Shown here piece after piece: positions 1 to 10,575 of a DNA stretch of 64,000 bases (its first letter is position 1; the number at the start of each line of letters is the position of its first letter). A program made the position numbers and the translations under genes. The stretch is taken from the NCBI GenBank assembly GCA_004123355.1, contig SCHM01000007.1, forward strand, positions 248,001 to 312,000, given 5' to 3'. The notes under the pieces were generated by a model that was given only the letters and a program-made list of their open reading frames with translations, was not told the DNA's origin and made no database searches. The stretch comes from Amphirosellinia nigrospora (taxonomy: Eukaryota > Ascomycota > Sordariomycetes > Xylariales > Xylariaceae).

Positions 1-905
1 AGATTACCGGATCTGCCAGAGCCTCTCAGCACATCCGGGTGGCGAACCAGCAAATCAACACAGATCCTGCGCGACATAATGCCGAAGACACCCACCATGC
101 GCGACCTGGAAGCCACATCACTTAGGCCAACCCCGAGAATGCCACCGGCAAAACGGCTGATTGCACACATGGATACACTGACGCCCCAAACACAGCAGAC
201 GCCTGTGGGAAGGCCATTACCCACAGAGCCGGACAACTCAACAGCACAGGGCCAACCATCAGCAGACACCTTACCATTCGTCAAGGCGAACCGAACGGCA
301 ACGGACGCGCTGACCCGGATGCGCTCAAAAAACCCGGAGGACATAGCCATGCCACCGCAAATGGTGGTCCACCAGCCACGCACCGCCGATCCGGTCGATA
401 TCTGGACGGCCACAGATCAGAACATGCAACGAATGGCTGCACATATGACGGCATCAAACGAACATATGCTGGACCAGATAGATGCGGCTATATTCGCGGC
501 GTTCCGCGACGGGACGGATGACGGCCCGATCGAAGCCAAAGTCGCGAAATCCTGCAGGACACAATGGAGCAAGCCGGACTACAGGATAAACATACGATGG
601 CAAACACTATCAAGAAGATCACAGACGCGCACATTAACTTGACGCAGATAGCCGTTCGATCAATGAACGTCAAGCTGCACGAGGTCATCCAACGGCAGAT
701 TGGCCTCCATGAATCAATGGCCTCAATTGCATCCAGATTGGAGGACATCGAGGGACGCGTTTTTCCAATGGCAAACACGGCCGGCACGCCAATTGTGATC
801 AAGGATGAGCCACAGACGCCGACCAGGTCCACCCAACCAACTACATCCAATGCGACAACAAACAACCCACCAGCAGACAATCCGCAGAAGCAGCGGAACC
901 TATAG
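1..905 (+). pseudogene. Left-edge ORF of unknown function, broken by a frameshift
   Basis: An open frame runs in from the left edge of the window, with its first ATG at 79, and is rich in Pro, Thr and Ala. Near 510-545 the coding signal moves to another frame, which continues to a TAG at 903-905. The second part is helical and contains HESMASIASRLEDIEGRVFP, followed by a Thr/Asn/Pro-rich tail. I do not recognise the family. A retroelement gag-like protein or a host orphan are both possible. The join is inferred from the amphipathic helices continuing across the frame change. The 5' end lies outside the window. Confidence 0.35.
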
Positions 906-1689
906 TCAAAATAGGCGTCCACATATCTATTAAATTACGCACCAACCAGTGATCTAGCTATACATCACTAGATGGATCACCATGTTGATTACTTAATATA
1001 TGTGGCAGTGCGCGGGGCTTTATGAATGGCTAGTGCCTCCACTTAGGTACCTTGTACTAGAAATGCCTCTAACGAGCTTTGTAGCGATACACAGATAGAT
1101 CCTGACAAGGGCTGAAATGGAAGCTCAAACAAAACAGCAGCCACATATGGAAGCTTTAGCGTATGTATGTCTTCCCAACAATCGATTTATAATCGATTCC
1201 TATTCAATTTCTATTCCATTTTTATTCAATTCGTATTCAATCAATGTCTGATTCACATCTGATTGATAGGTATTTAATTAATATTCGATTAATATTTGAT
1301 CGGTAATTGGTTACCAATAAAATTAGGAGTTATGGGTGGTGGCCAGCCAGGTGGCTGGTGCCACAGCACCCGCAATTCCTGTGGCCGTGGCCCCTGCGGG
1401 GCCACACCACAGTATTAAACACACTAAACAAGGATCAAAGACTGAGTGGCCAAATCTAGGATAGATCTAAAGGAAGGAATCTAGCTGGGGAATATAATGC
1501 TACCAAGGTGTAAAACTTATACGGTGAGTTTATGTGCAATGTGGGTGTATGAGTTCAGATAATGTCAATGATATCGAAGTTCTCGTGTTTCTCAGCTACG
1601 TGATGGCTACGCTTTTATATACCAGTCATTTACCCTTCTAACTTATGTACATGTTGTTTTACTCATGCGCAATGTCAACCACATTGCAA
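906..1689. other. Gene-free stretch with AT-rich and GC-hairpin sequence
   Basis: No supported gene. About 1185-1320 is AT-rich and repeats ATTC-type words. 1329-1413 is GC-rich and hairpin-forming, with an 8-bp perfect stem GTGGCCCC/GGGGCCAC around 1385-1404. A related block lies at about 39330-39425. Confidence 0.5.
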
Positions 1690-2086
1690 GCAAACCTCGG
1701 CCTACATTGTGAGCAAAGAAAGAGAAGCGAAGGAACGCGGGGCTGGACCAGGAGACAAGCCACAGCCAACAATGCGCCAAGCAAGTCATGTGACTGGCTC
1801 ACGGGCGGGAGCCGGTGAGCCAGGATAAAAGTTTGGGTGAAGGAAGGAAATATTATATAGCTACAAGGGCTCCCCTATGTAATTAGTCTTACTCTTTCCT
1901 TACTTCGCTGATCAATCCAAGCATACAATCGGTTCTTAGAATTAATTGTGTGAGACTAATGTCTTGACGACCCAACCTCTATTGCTCAGATCATTATAAG
2001 TGTTACTCTTACCACCCAAGCATAAACCAACGCCAGCTGGCCTGTAGTTTCTGTGACCATAGCCTAGTCGGGGCCGTCACACACAG
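1690..2086 (+). mobile_element. Probable solo LTR (or LTR remnant) at the 3' end of the dynamin-like gene
   Basis: A TATATAG box near 1855 is followed by a CT-rich leader, and the block ends in GGGGCCGTCACACA, a typical fungal LTR end. The stretch beginning GGGGCTGGACCAGGAGACAAG (about 1739) recurs near 10167. It abuts, and probably truncates, the last exon of the dynamin-like gene. I found no clear target-site duplication, so the left boundary is approximate. Confidence 0.45.
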
Positions 2087-4503
2087 GTACTATTAGAGAA
2101 GATCTCCTTGAGCTTTTTCATGATGTGACGCTCAACGACCTGGGTCGTTACATTTGCAACAAGCATCTTCTCTTGGACCTATTGAAATGCGTGAGTGGGT
2201 GCATTAAACGTGGGATGTGGGGAGGCTCGTGTTTAGTCTAACCTTGTAAATCGACAGCAGGCAGTCCAGCGCTTCTTCGCAGCTGAAGTCATCCATGTCC
2301 GCCGTGGTTCTCTGGCCGCAAGCCGAAACGACCTTCTCAAGCGCATTATTGACATCATATGGTGGGTAATGGTTCCCGGCACTGCACCTCGATGAACTGG
2401 GCGGCTCAGGCAATACTCCTTGCAGTTGCGCTCTCATTTTTTGATGGCGACGCTTCTGAAGATTGTCCGTGAAGTAATGGTTGTAGTTTATCGGATGTGC
2501 GTTGTTTTCGCAATTCGTCTACGACGAGGAAACGCCTGAGCAGTCAGATTAGTACCTTGCTCATCACAACAACAAATATAAGCTTACCAGAACCTATCCG
2601 TTACGTCTGATATTGCCTGGTGAGTCAAAACATTACGGAGGAAGTTCTCGCAAAGCCGAAGAATCTGTTCTACATGAGATTTCGCGAGTTTCTCCCACGA
2701 CTCAGATTGTTCCCAAAACAACTCGGCAACAACGTTGGGGTTGAAACTGCCAGAGAGCTCCTTGCCTCTGGACTTAAGAACTTGGTTACGAGCCCACGTC
2801 ATTGCATCTTTGTCTGAAAGAACAGACGGCTTCTCACTTAGCGAGGATGATATCGGGCCAAAGTCCTTGTCGAGATGTTTCTCCTCTTCAGACGAGTTGT
2901 CGCTGTTGGCGACATGTGAAGTACTAGCGTACTTTTACAGCAAATTCTAACAGAGGGATTGAACCAGTGCGTATACAAGTGAGCGTACCAGAGTAGTTTC
3001 AGAGGATCTCATAGGATTAAGTTAAACTATGGAATCTAGTCTGCAGTTTCGTGTTTATATACGTGTGCGAGCACACGGAACATAGTTGGCCCGCTCAGGG
3101 CAAACCGAGCACACCAAGCCCGTTGACGGGCTTGGGTGTACCCGAGCTTACCAATACGTTCCGTATGCTCTATTTCTACCTGAGCAGGCCAGCGAAGCTG
3201 GCGTGCTCTGGTTAATGTGGGGCTACTCCGTCACATGACACTAATCTTGTACTTGTGCCCCTTTGTTCTCAGGTCTCGTGCGAATCCGCTGTTCATAAAC
3301 TGAACTACTGCACGCAAACGACGAGTTGAGGCCTCGGACTCCAAGGAGAATGACTTTTCCCGTCCAAACCTGAAGAAGTCGTTCTCGTAGATTCCTTGGA
3401 CACCAGCTTTGCAGATATCGTGGCAAGCCATGCTAAGCTGTGCCAGGTACGTGCGACACTGGATGGGATCGCCCGGGGATCCCCAAGAGAGCAATCTCGT
3501 TCTTGTCTTTCTGTAGGAACCCTTCGACATCATCGCTAAGACGGGGAAGCTCAACCTTGCCATGCTCCAAAAGCAGATGGCTCAGTCGCACGCGTAGATT
3601 GTCGGCGCCGACGTAATCCTGGTGTAAAGTCTTCCAAATCGAGTCGCGGAAGAAAGTTTTCTCGGAAAGAGCACGCTGCTCAGCCGTAAAGTCACTTTCC
3701 CTGAAGGCTCGGTTTTTGACAACGTGCCAGCCCAGCTTGAGGAAGACATTTTCATTTTTAGCAATTTCTAGGAAGCCGGTTTCCGATTTGGACCCAGCTG
3801 ATAATGTATCCGGCTTCGTAATGATACCAAGTGTTCTCTCTCCTTTGGGGTCAAACTTCCGAACTCTTCGGAGGATACCTTGATTAGCTATGCCATTCTG
3901 AGCCGAGATCACGGCGAGACAAATGGTCCTTGACTGTCGGACGTAGTGATCGGTGATGACAGCCACGGTTTCTATGTCGGCCTCTGTGACGCACTTGGTG
4001 GTGGACTGTATCAAGCCCGGGATATCGACCAGGGTAAGCTGAGGCCGCATTGGGCCCTCGACGTCGATTCTGAGAGTGTCCTTTGAAAACGCCGGCCCAG
4101 GGGTAGATTCAAGTTCGGCGATGCCCATCACTTCCTTGGCAGCGTCCATAATACCCGGCAATTCCTCAAAATTGACGATGGACATCGAGAAGGCATTGAT
4201 AGTTCTCCGGTCGTCTGCAGATCGAGAGCTATCCGGAATGATCTTGATGGTCAACTTCTCAGTCGGCTCGCAACGGAGATTGATTTCGGTTCCGAATCTC
4301 GTGCACAAGCTATCGTTTCTTGGGAATGGTATCTCCGTCAAGGCCTCTAAGAGAGAACTCTTTCCGGCCGATTGATCGCCGCCTACAACGAGCTGAGGTA
4401 GAGGTAGTATGGTGTCGAGGCCATGTTTTCGCAGTTGGGTAATGGTGTCTAGGATCTGGTGTTGCTCTGCTGTCTGCAGCTCTCCCAACGTAGAGGCATC
4501 CAT
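2087..4503 (-). pseudogene. Dynamin-like (Mx/Drp-type) GTPase, broken by a solo LTR and a frameshift
   Basis: This encodes a large GTPase of the dynamin family, which remodels membranes; some members act in antiviral defence. The start ATG is at 4503. Visible GTPase motifs are the P-loop GGDQSAGKSS (residues 41-50), DIPG (160-163) and TKPD (229-232). A one-base frameshift lies near 3470-3490 in a GGGG/CCCC run, and the stalk continues in the next frame to 3236. A solo LTR (2915-3235) then interrupts the gene. The effector-like C-terminal part follows: SFNPNVVAELFWEQS near 2740, YDVNNAL and LLSIYK, then the VQEKMLVANVTTQVVERHI exon. Introns at 2536-2587 and 2179-2242 fit GT...AG. A further frame change lies between 2430 and 2530. 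The last codons run into the LTR at about 2086. The family is clear; function is lost as read. Confidence 0.85.
2915..3235 (-). mobile_element. 321-bp solo LTR inside the dynamin-like gene
   Basis: The element has mirror-image ends TGTGA/TCACA and is flanked by CGACA (2910-2914) and TGACA (3236-3240), a 5-bp target-site duplication with one mismatch. On the minus strand it carries a TATATAAACACG promoter box. Removing the element plus one flank copy restores the dynamin reading frame across the site (I-S-V-A-N-S), so it inserted into a coding exon. Confidence 0.75.
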
Positions 4504-5140
4504 CTTCGGGGCCCTGGCTACTTAGTACTTGTGGTGTCGGACGAAAGTACTGCACACGTGGTATCATAGCCGTCGTGTGAACTGAATGTGAGATGATGGA
4601 TAATGATGGCCAACTGGATAAAGAGGAAGTAAGAGAGCTCAGGTGTAGGTAGGATTTAATGTGGCTAGCCAGCGCCTTAGGCACATTCTCCCGATCTTGG
4701 ATCGTTTCAGGTAGCCTAGCAACACGGACAAAGTGGCGTGGCAACCTGGTGTCTGCTCTTTATGTGACCCGATAGACTTTGTTGCGTCTCCTCGATCGCC
4801 AAAGACAGGGAATTAAGCACACTCATAATTGCATGCAAGAGCTATGACACAAGGTAAATATGATTGTATTTATATGCATGCCTCTAGATGCCTCCTTCAA
4901 TATTTAGCATCTGGAACTCCCAAAGTTCTTCGCAGTATGGTATAACGAAGATAAAGGGGCACGTAGTTGTCACCGAATAAAACCGTATCATCGCAACTTC
5001 TCGCTCTTTCTGATTATTCTATTCGATCCAAGGCAGAGTCAGTCGTATAAGCTATAGCTCTAAGTCAGGAATAGTCCTTTGGCTAGGCAGCCACACGGAC
5101 TCAGTCACAACTCGTCTCATCTCTTGGTAATTGGTTCGTC
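4504..5140. other. Upstream region of the dynamin-like gene; no gene seen
   Basis: It holds the promoter side of the dynamin-like gene and then AT-rich sequence without a credible ORF. The 144-codon minus frame at 4310-4744 is a shadow of the GTPase exon and its leader. Confidence 0.4.
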
Positions 5141-5267
5141 ACGAGTAAGTCATATATTGGTTAAGTAAAAGAACAAGTCTAAGTACAATGCAGTGAGTTG
5201 GTACCTCAGTATATATGCGTAGATGTGTATGGGGCGAAGTACCCAGCCACCGGCATTACCAGCCCCC
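5141..5267 (+). repeat. Dispersed repeat (LTR-tail-like), copy 1
   Basis: The sequence ACGAGTAAGTCATATAT...GTTAAGTAAA.GAACAAGTCTAAGTACA and a later ATTACCAGCCCCCTAATTTC word recur at 9964-10055. The copies differ by scattered substitutions and by insertions between the two words. It resembles an LTR 3' end, but no complete element is visible. Confidence 0.45.
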
Positions 5268-5415
5268 TAATTTCAAAAATTTCCGCCTCCTTTACAGCGA
5301 CCAAGGCAAGCGAAAAGAAGCCGAGGAGATGTACCAGCAGGCGCTGCAAGGATATCAAACCGTACATGAATCCAATCATCCTAGGGCCCAAGTCATCCTA
5401 AATAACATACAATAA
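5268..5415 (+). pseudogene. Tetratricopeptide-repeat (kinesin-light-chain type) fragment
   Basis: About one TPR unit survives, containing LYSDQGKRKEAEEMYQQALQG, the hallmark of TPR arrays in fungal NB-ARC/TPR proteins. There is no start codon, no NTPase domain and no second repeat, and the frame stops at 5413-5415. It directly follows the dispersed repeat, so it is probably a scrap left by rearrangement. TPRs normally mediate protein binding; this fragment has no inferred activity. Confidence 0.65.
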
Positions 5416-5559
5416 TTAAATGCTTTAAAAGTATGTTCTCTATAGCTTTAAGGCCTACTCCGTACGCGCGTAAGCCTTAAAGCACCCCCCTACAAAAGAA
5501 TAACAACCAGGCATCGAATGGCTGCTCATGCTCCCCCAATATATGCGCTCAAACCAATC

Positions 5560-5885
5560 CGTTTGCGAGTCCCTATTGAGTGCGTAGATGATCGACCGAA
5601 GTACCTGGGGTTTTACGAGAATGCTTCTTACGTGGTAGTTGGCGGGCTCGGCGGGCTCGGTCGTCCCATGACGAGGTGGTTGGCAGACCGAGGAGCCAAG
5701 TATCTCGTCTTGCTATCGCGGTCAGGCGGTGCTCAGTCCCAGGCTGCTATCGAGCTCGTCTCGGAGCTGCGCGAGCAGGGTATACAGATCTTGACGCGAC
5801 GGTGCGATGTGTCGTCAGCCCCTGCGCTTTCGTCGGGGCTTGGAGACGTCTTGACTAGTACAGACTCCCTTCCGTTCCGCCGGTA
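5560..5885 (+). pseudogene. Ketoreductase-domain fragment of a highly reducing polyketide synthase
   Basis: In an open frame starting at 5518, the segment YVVVGGLGGLGRPMTRWLAD is the NADPH-binding Rossmann start of a PKS ketoreductase domain, followed by YLVLLSRSGG and a TRRCDVS strand. In the intact family this domain reduces the beta-keto group during chain extension. Similarity stops near 5860, before the catalytic Tyr/Lys region, and the frame ends at 5884. The rest of the megasynthase is absent apart from the piece at 6140-6466. Confidence 0.8.
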
Positions 5886-6139
5886 AAGGGCTGTATATGG
5901 TTTTGTAGGTATGTCGCGCTTGCTTTATTACATATTTTCCTTTCGTATTTGGAAGGATGTATACATCTTCCAGTGTCATTATAATTGACCCGAGCCTTTG
6001 AACTCCAGGACGCAATTTTCGAAAACATAACATATACATAGTGGTCCAGCACCATAGGATCCAAAGTGAACACAAGCTGGAATTTACACAATATCTTACC
6101 TGACATCCTCGACTTTTTCATCCTCCTATCTTCGATCCC

Positions 6140-6466
6140 GGGTGTTTACGGCTCGGCACCGCACCGCGTCCGGCCTCCGTGTCCCTAGATCTGGGCTAGA
6201 TGCGCGACCGCGGCGTGGACCATGAGTCGAGCGATCTGCAGCGTCGTATGGCAGGTACTTCTTCCAAGTTTAACCCCGTCGCCACAGCCGACTTGCTCGC
6301 GCTGCTCGATCACTACTGTGACCCTACGCTGCCGCCGCTTGCGCTCGACCAGAGCCAGATCGTCGTGGGTATGGCCACCCCAAGAGAGACTGTCACCCGC
6401 GTTGGGAATGCGAGCCGGGCTCTGCATAGAAATCTGTTTCCCGGGCTCGATGTGCGTTCGACAGAG
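6140..6466 (+). pseudogene. PKS linker between ketoreductase and carrier domain (fragment)
   Basis: The frame reads HRTASGLRVSLDLG, then a TAG, then MRDRGVDHESSDLQRRMAGT and PVATADLLALLDHYCDP. This matches the conserved stretch between ketoreductase and acyl-carrier domains of fungal highly reducing PKSs. The in-frame TAG just before 6200 and the missing carrier domain show that it is dead. It lies collinear with the KR fragment, separated by about 250 bp of unrelated AT-rich sequence, so both come from one deleted gene. An LTR-like element abuts its 3' side. Confidence 0.75.
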
Positions 6467-6791
6467 TGTGACAAGGGCTTGTGCTCAAGTGCTTGGAATT
6501 TGGAGTTCAGTTCAGCTAATAATCTCTTTGGGGTCTCTAGGGGTCTGATTTCCTATTTCTGACTTCAATGTAACCTCGCCTAATGCCCTCAATTTGTAGA
6601 CGAATTCCTAGGAATTTTGCCTCCCCGTAGACCTCCGAGAGTATGACTCGAGAGGGGTTGAGGCTATTCCAACCAATACTACGGCAACAATATATTATGT
6701 CTCAGCCCACGAAAAGGGTCGGAGTGATATCGGCCTTCCAGGACCTTCCGGCACTCTCCGGCCTGTGGCTAGGCCCTGTGGCTTTTTGACA
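6467..6791 (+). mobile_element. Degraded solo LTR, same family as 36833-37234
   Basis: It begins TGTGACAAGGGC and shares long blocks with 36833-37234, for example AATCTCTTTGGGGTCTCTAG and TATTATGTCTCAGCCCACGA, and then GACCTTCC repeats. The right end is decayed (TTTTTGACA) and no target-site duplication is visible. It was inserted next to the PKS linker fragment. Confidence 0.7.
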
Positions 6792-7399
6792 ACGCAGGCT
6801 TTTTTTGGTATATACGGAGCGGATCAAGCTTGTTGCCTAGATGCCCAACTCCTACGAGGCTGTTCAATCAACAGAACCTTGTGCAATTGTAATTACTTAT
6901 ATTTCATCTTTTCATATTTCTCCCATTTTCTTTCTCTTCCTCACTCGTACTCCTTTTTGGGGACCCCAAGTCTCCCTATTTGCCATCCAAGTGTCCCCTC
7001 AGTCCTAGTGCTGTTTTTAAACGGGTCTCTTCTCAACTACCTTTGTGAAGCTAGTAAATCTAGTTATACTTGCTATATAATGAGAGGTACTTTGGTTTCA
7101 GCTTGCAGCGTTTTCGAGCTTCTTCCAAAGACACGACGGCCCTCGAAGACTTCGCCTCATGTGAGATACCCCATAAACGGACATGCGGGGCTTTGGCTAG
7201 GGCTGCAGCGCATTATCGCAAATTTAATGATATCAAGATTTGTATGGATTCCTCCTGTTTCTACCTCTCCTTCCATATCTATCTATCTTTCTTTCTTCAT
7301 TTTATTACTGAATACCTTATTGATTTCTGTGACTACTGGTCTCATGATTTGGTATGGCGTCTCCATTGTGGGATGCGAGACCTGCCAGAAGTCAACACC
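6792..7399. other. Gene-free CT-rich stretch
   Basis: Long frames here (for example from 6765) are hydrophobic CT-tract translations with no family signal. The stretch is probably promoter and leader of the Zn2Cys6 gene that follows. Confidence 0.4.
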
Positions 7400-8890
7400 C
7401 CAAACCAACGCCCCAGCCAACACACTGTCCCCTTACGTCGATAGCAACAACGCATACGGTGTCGGTCATGTCCCAATGTCTCTAACCGGTTTCTCACAAC
7501 CAAACCTGCCTATATGCGAACCTACGGGCCCCTTTTATCCGTCGAGCAATCCGCTTACGTTGGAGAACCCCATGGGATGGCGTATTCGTCCCAACTCCTC
7601 GATCCGAGAACAATTGTCCACAATGGTCCCTCACACTACGCGTCTCATGCATGCGGGACCGTAGGCATGCCACACCCATCGCAGGCATCGGGGACAATAG
7701 GTCAGCAACCTGGTATGCTTCAACAGAAAGATGTGAACACGAGTGTTGGGCAGGGACCGGGGTGCACATTGATTGCCAATCCGGACCCCTCTTCTGTATC
7801 AGCGCAACAGGCCAAGGCTGTTTCTGAGAAAAGAAGAGCAAGCAGGGGGGCTTTTGCGGCAGGTATTAACCAATTTCCATCCCCAGTTGATCTAACTAAC
7901 GAGATAAACACATAGACAGGCGATAGTTACCAGCGTTTGAAAATCAAGTGCGATGGGAAGGCAGTATGTACTAAGTGCCAAGCTGATGCAATTGACTGCG
8001 AACGGAGTGGCCTGAAGACGTACAACCTGATACTGGATCCGACTGTAGAGATCGGTACGAAGCAATTGGCAGAAGACATGCGCTCGGGCTCTCTCTATGG
8101 CCCCCAGAGACCGGTGCAACCCTCGAGGGACCACTTGTCTTGCTTACCTGATGGATCTGCCGACTTCTCTACTGAACCGTTGGAGGGTGTACGAGCTCAA
8201 TCGACATCAACGCCCTCCTCCCATATACCAGTAGCGAGTTCTAGCGATGCTAATCATGAGCCCCTAGCCGCTGTTTACGATGAAGTCGAATGCGACGCCA
8301 ACATACTGTGGTTCTATATTGAAAAGTACTACGAGGTAACGGTCTATGGTAGCAGCATAATGCCGCGTGAGCTGCTGAGCCACATGGTCAAACAGTTCCT
8401 CATAGACAGAGAGTGCTGGGCTGAGCGCTCTGGCGCAGATATCGACGTCGCTATCTTGTTTCTCATACTTTCCATTGGCAAGTTGTATACCAAAAAGCAA
8501 AGCCTCCCTTTCTCTCCTGCATGCCAGGCAGTTGTATCGGGTCAGGGTACAAAAATCCCTGGCTTTACGTACTTCCAACGAGGAAAGGAGATGTTTCATA
8601 CGTGCTCCCGACCGTTGTCGAAAGCATACGTGCTAAGTCTTTGATTGGTTGCTATCTTTATCAGCTTGGTAATATTTCAGAGAGCATTGAATACTTCTTC
8701 TCGGCTTCCCAGTTCGCCCGCGACCTAGTGCGTTCGTAAGTTGTTTTGTATTACTCTATTGATCCTAAAACTTACTAGATATATCAGGGAAATCCAGCGA
8801 GTCCGTGCTGTGTGGCCGTGTTGTGCGGTGTCGACAGACGCCTACCATGTGTTACGGCTTTATACGGCATGCGCAAGCGTGGAAAAGTAA
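7400..8890 (+). pseudogene. Zn(II)2Cys6 fungal transcription factor, degenerate
   Basis: The DNA-binding segment LKIKCDGKAVCTKCQADAIDC lies at about 7937-8000. A 54-bp intron (7862-7915, GTATTA...CATAG, CTAAC branch) joins it in frame to an upstream Ser/Pro-rich exon ending EKRRASRGAFAA. Across that junction the expected first two cysteines read Gly and Tyr (TGDSYQRLKIKC), so only four of the six zinc ligands remain. Frameshifts lie near 7525 and 8600-8630. After the second, the fungal-TF middle region continues (GCYLYQLGNISESIEYFFSA), then an intron from about 8739. The class is clear; the gene is very probably non-functional. The upstream boundary is uncertain. Confidence 0.7.
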
Positions 8891-9655
8891 GTGTTTCGTT
8901 CGCTGGAGATGCCCTTCACCTTACCCCTACTAATTCAAACATAGCGAGGCTTATTGCAGGATGTTAGGGGGGGTTACGAGCTCCTAAGGTTAAGAGGAGT
9001 TTCGGAATAGCTCAGTTGTAGAAGTATAAATCAAACATATCTTAGTGCGCGTGAATTATCATGACTGTTACGGTGCTGTTATATAGATTCTCGTGATTCA
9101 AGGACCGCATACCTATGGCCTGATATGACAGGCATGCAACTACTGCTTTTACGGTGACCTTATAATGCTGCATCTAGACCGTTAGGAGCTCGACAAGCCA
9201 TACAACTGTACCGTCTGTGGAATGCGCCGACCTGGTTCTCTCCCATCAAGCTAAGCTACATAGATTAAAGATGCCTAGTGTCGCAAAAGTTTAAAAGATT
9301 GAGGATGTAATACGCCTATTACCAAATTGGACCTGTCCGGCAGCCGGCTCATCAAACTTTCCGTTTCGCGTTGAATTTGCCCTAGAACAAATTTGTCAGT
9401 ACCTTTACTCGCCAAACCTATCCCCCAGACGTTAATGATCTATGCGCTCAACTATATATATATATATATAACCCTTTCGTCGGCTATCTCGTTCACTCAT
9501 ATTTCCTCTCTTCTTCACCCTCATTATCAATTCAGCTTCGTCTTATATCCTTCTACTCAAGCACAGCCATTCTTCTCGGCGTAACGAAAGGTTGATCAAA
9601 GCAGCTTGCCGTCCATCAGTCTAGTCCAACAACTCCTCATTCAAAAACCCCTACC
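8891..9655. promoter_or_regulatory. Intergenic region and likely promoter of the small gene at 9656
   Basis: No supported gene in 8891-9390. A (TA)n tract at 9453-9471 and a CT-rich leader at 9475-9650 immediately precede the ATG at 9656, as in many fungal promoters. Confidence 0.4.
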
Positions 9656-9911
9656 ATGCCGGACGAGGGGACATCATCATCCGCGCTGACACTTCTATCG
9701 ATACTTGTATGTGCTTTCAATTCTTTATCGTCAAACCGCTAACTTCAAGTCGGTCAAGCCACCACACCGCCAAAGTGATGGAAAAGCTGAATGGACTTTC
9801 AACGTCAAAGAAATAACCAAGGACTTTCTTTTTGCAACACTAGGGGGTGGCTTCGTTGCAGCCGCAGCATATTATAATGGCTTAGATGGGTCGAACCCCG
9901 TCGCATATTAG
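9656..9911 (+). CDS. Small two-exon hypothetical protein (70 residues), apparently intact
   Basis: The ATG at 9656 has a CTACC context. Exon 1 (9656-9706, 17 codons, MPDEGTSSSALTLLSIL) is followed by a 43-bp intron, 9707-9749, with GTATGT, a GCTAAC branch and TTCAAG. Exon 2 (9750-9911) reads on in phase 0 and ends at TAG. It contains EWTFNVKEITKDFLFATLGG followed by an Ala-rich stretch and an acidic/Asn/Pro tail. The Gly/Ala segment (FATLGGGFVAAAAYY) could be a short membrane helix. I do not recognise the family. Good splice signals, a TA/CT-rich promoter and no broken frames set it apart from its neighbours. Confidence 0.55.
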
Positions 9912-9963
9912 AGCATAAATAGGGTCTACGCAACTACTGCTACTGTTGAGATTATGAGTATTG

Positions 9964-10055
9964 ACGAGTAAGTCATATATACGTTAAGTAAAGGAACAAG
10001 TCTAAGTACAGGGTACTGAGGTGGTGAAATTACCAGCCCCCTAATTTCAACAGCT
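9964..10055 (+). repeat. Dispersed repeat (LTR-tail-like), copy 2
   Basis: Second copy of the repeat at 5141-5280, with the same GAGTAAGTCATATATA, AACAAGTCTAAGTACA and ATTACCAGCCCCCTAATTTC words in the same order but a shorter spacer. Confidence 0.45.
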
Positions 10056-10149
10056 ACTATAGCGATTCTCGGGGATCGTGGAGTTATCTAGGGGAGCGTT
10101 ATTACAACCCAACAAGAAGGTGACTTATTAAGCGGACCAAGATCGGGAA

Positions 10150-10450
10150 AACAATCTAGTAATGGGGCACGGGGCTGGACCAGGAGACAAGCTACAGCCG
10201 GGAGCGCCAGACTACGCTCATGCGACGGATCACTAGAGGTGACTGAGTTAAACCAGGAAGGGGATCGGGGTGTTCAGGTGAATAAAAAAAAGGAATAAAT
10301 AAAGAAAGTTTCCTATACATCCTATAACTATAGTTACTGACTCCTTTACTATTCGAAGCAGAAGCAGCATTGAGAATCATAGAACGAACGTAGGCGCATC
10401 TTCCTACCCAACTGCCTGTTTTCCAGTTTACAAACCCCAGCCCCTCCTAA
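10150..10450 (+). mobile_element. LTR-like remnant related to 1690-2086
   Basis: It contains GGGGCTGGACCAGGAGACAAG near 10167, as at 1739, and further downstream similarity (CATG.GAC, CCAGGA, AT-rich box). The ends are not definable. Confidence 0.35.
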
Positions 10451-10575
10451 TTGACATGCAGCATTGAGTGGGATGAGATGTACGGAGAGAACCAACACCT
10501 GTTAAATCCACGAGTCAATATAGATCGAGAAGGGCACCGGTTAGAATAGACGAGCCCGCAGTTCCAGGGCGTCTG

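Noticed and set aside
4310-4744. A 144-codon minus-strand frame upstream of the dynamin-like gene
   Set aside because: It overlaps the GTPase start exon out of frame and has no family signal; treated as a shadow plus promoter.
6765-7664. A 299-codon plus-strand frame
   Set aside because: Most of it is a translated CT-rich leader with hydrophobic low-complexity sequence; only the last part, near 7400-7520, overlaps the Zn2Cys6 gene.
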